DNA from: Aquibacillus sediminis | GTDB lineage: Bacteria; Bacillota; Bacilli; Bacillales; Amphibacillaceae | DNA length: 64,000 nt | Direction of reading: 5' to 3' | Assembly: GCF_005870085.1 (NCBI RefSeq) | Contig: NZ_SZNM01000004.1 | Coordinates: 270,362 to 334,361 of the forward strand | In this document: positions 63,722-64,000 of the stretch, one piece after another | How positions within the stretch are numbered: the stretch's first letter is position 1 | Layout: the number at the start of each line of letters is the position of its first letter | Notes under the pieces: model-generated | Told to the model about the DNA's origin: nothing | Seen by the model: the letters and a program-made list of their open reading frames with translations, nothing else | Database searches by the model: none | Made by a program: the position numbers and the translations under genes

Positions 63722-64000
63722 TCAATCTTCAATCCTAAATGATTCGTTCTTTTCTTCACTAAACTGATTGGCTATATAATTTCTAATTGTTTCTTCATCC
63801 ACTGATCCTACTGTGGCACAGAAGTAACCTCTTGCCCATAAATGTTGTCCCCAGTATTTCTTTTTAAGATCGTGGAATTGGTCCTGGAGAAGTCTAGATG
63901 ATTTCCCTTTTAAGTACTGCATTATTTTACTTGGGGCAAGGCTTGGTGGACACGAGATTAATAAATGGATGTGATCTTTTCCAACACTTCCCTCAAGGAT
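63722..64000 (-). CDS. tnpA: IS200-type Y1 transposase TnpA, 5' part missing from the window
   Basis: The visible ~92 C-terminal residues include DHIHLLISCPP (the HUH motif, His-x-His), SKIMQYLKGKSSRLL, YWGQHLWARGYFCATVGSVD and a C-terminal RNYIANQ with the catalytic Tyr. This is the usual TnpA order. It makes single-strand cuts at the element's hairpin ends. The frame continues past 64000, so the gene start is not seen; the visible part is intact. Confidence 0.92.
   Translation of the reverse strand: MLEGSVGKDHIHLLISCPPSLAPSKIMQYLKGKSSRLLQDQFHDLKKKYWGQHLWARGYFCATVGSVDEETIRNYIANQFSEEKNESFRIED

Overview
The window is low-GC Firmicute DNA from a spore-forming Bacillaceae. The gene families are typical of that group: YozE, YhcU, DUF2584, YqfQ/VrrA, DUF6501, PbuG, CvfB, YqxD, a CsgA-like SigG-dependent spore protein and CtaG. 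AGGAGG ribosome binding sites and frequent GTG/TTG starts agree. An intracellular GH43 arabinanase and an SLH-anchored surface protein suggest a soil or halotolerant relative of Oceanobacillus, Virgibacillus or Gracilibacillus. That genus-level guess is inference only.

Layout. 0-12 kb is mostly intact core genes: small conserved proteins, MsrAB, a TerC-family metal exporter, a radical SAM/SPASM enzyme, a DUF2243/secreted protein pair, a LysM-M14 endopeptidase, ferredoxin, acylphosphatase and the TrhP1-TrhP2 pair for tRNA wobble-uridine hydroxylation. 12-20.8 kb is an accessory stretch of small membrane or secreted proteins mixed with broken genes: an XRE-TPR regulator, a signal peptidase and several frameshifted small membrane proteins. 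20.8-26.2 kb carries brnQ and yhfW, divergent around a CodY-box-like sequence, then an alpha/beta hydrolase, a structured repeat RNA and a glycosyltransferase. 26.3-34.9 kb is again decayed: a two-repeat RHH-like protein with an upstream LexA-box-like sequence, a frameshifted AAA ATPase, a LysM/SleB-type hydrolase flanked by GGGACAGG repeats, a TPR protein, CtaG and a frameshifted methyltransferase.

34.9-45.3 kb has a guanine-class purine riboswitch with pbuG, a tyrosine recombinase near a 34-bp dyad, the arabinanase, the SLH protein, small zinc-ribbon proteins, two DUF4870-like paralogues and a patatin phospholipase. 45.4-51.5 kb is a leftward DNA-repair cluster: sbcD-sbcC, an endonuclease IV and an Fpg/Nei glycosylase. 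51.8-58 kb includes a nucleotidyltransferase, a lysine riboswitch with dapA, csgA behind a good SigG-type promoter, cvfB, yqxD, vanZ and a glycine-rich protein behind a SigK-like promoter. 58-63.5 kb is a response regulator, an intramembrane-sensing type histidine kinase and a two-gene ABC exporter. Three 11-bp-spaced direct repeats before the ABC genes look like the regulator's operator. The window ends in a truncated IS200-type tnpA.

The most notable signal is a pair of ~150-nt elements (24828-24985 plus, 57435-57588 minus). Their stem sequences differ but still pair, while the loop and flanking blocks are conserved. They look like orphan structured RNAs, possibly omegaRNA-type ends of IS605/TnpB elements without a TnpB gene. 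A third, unrelated structured relic lies at 56050-56200.
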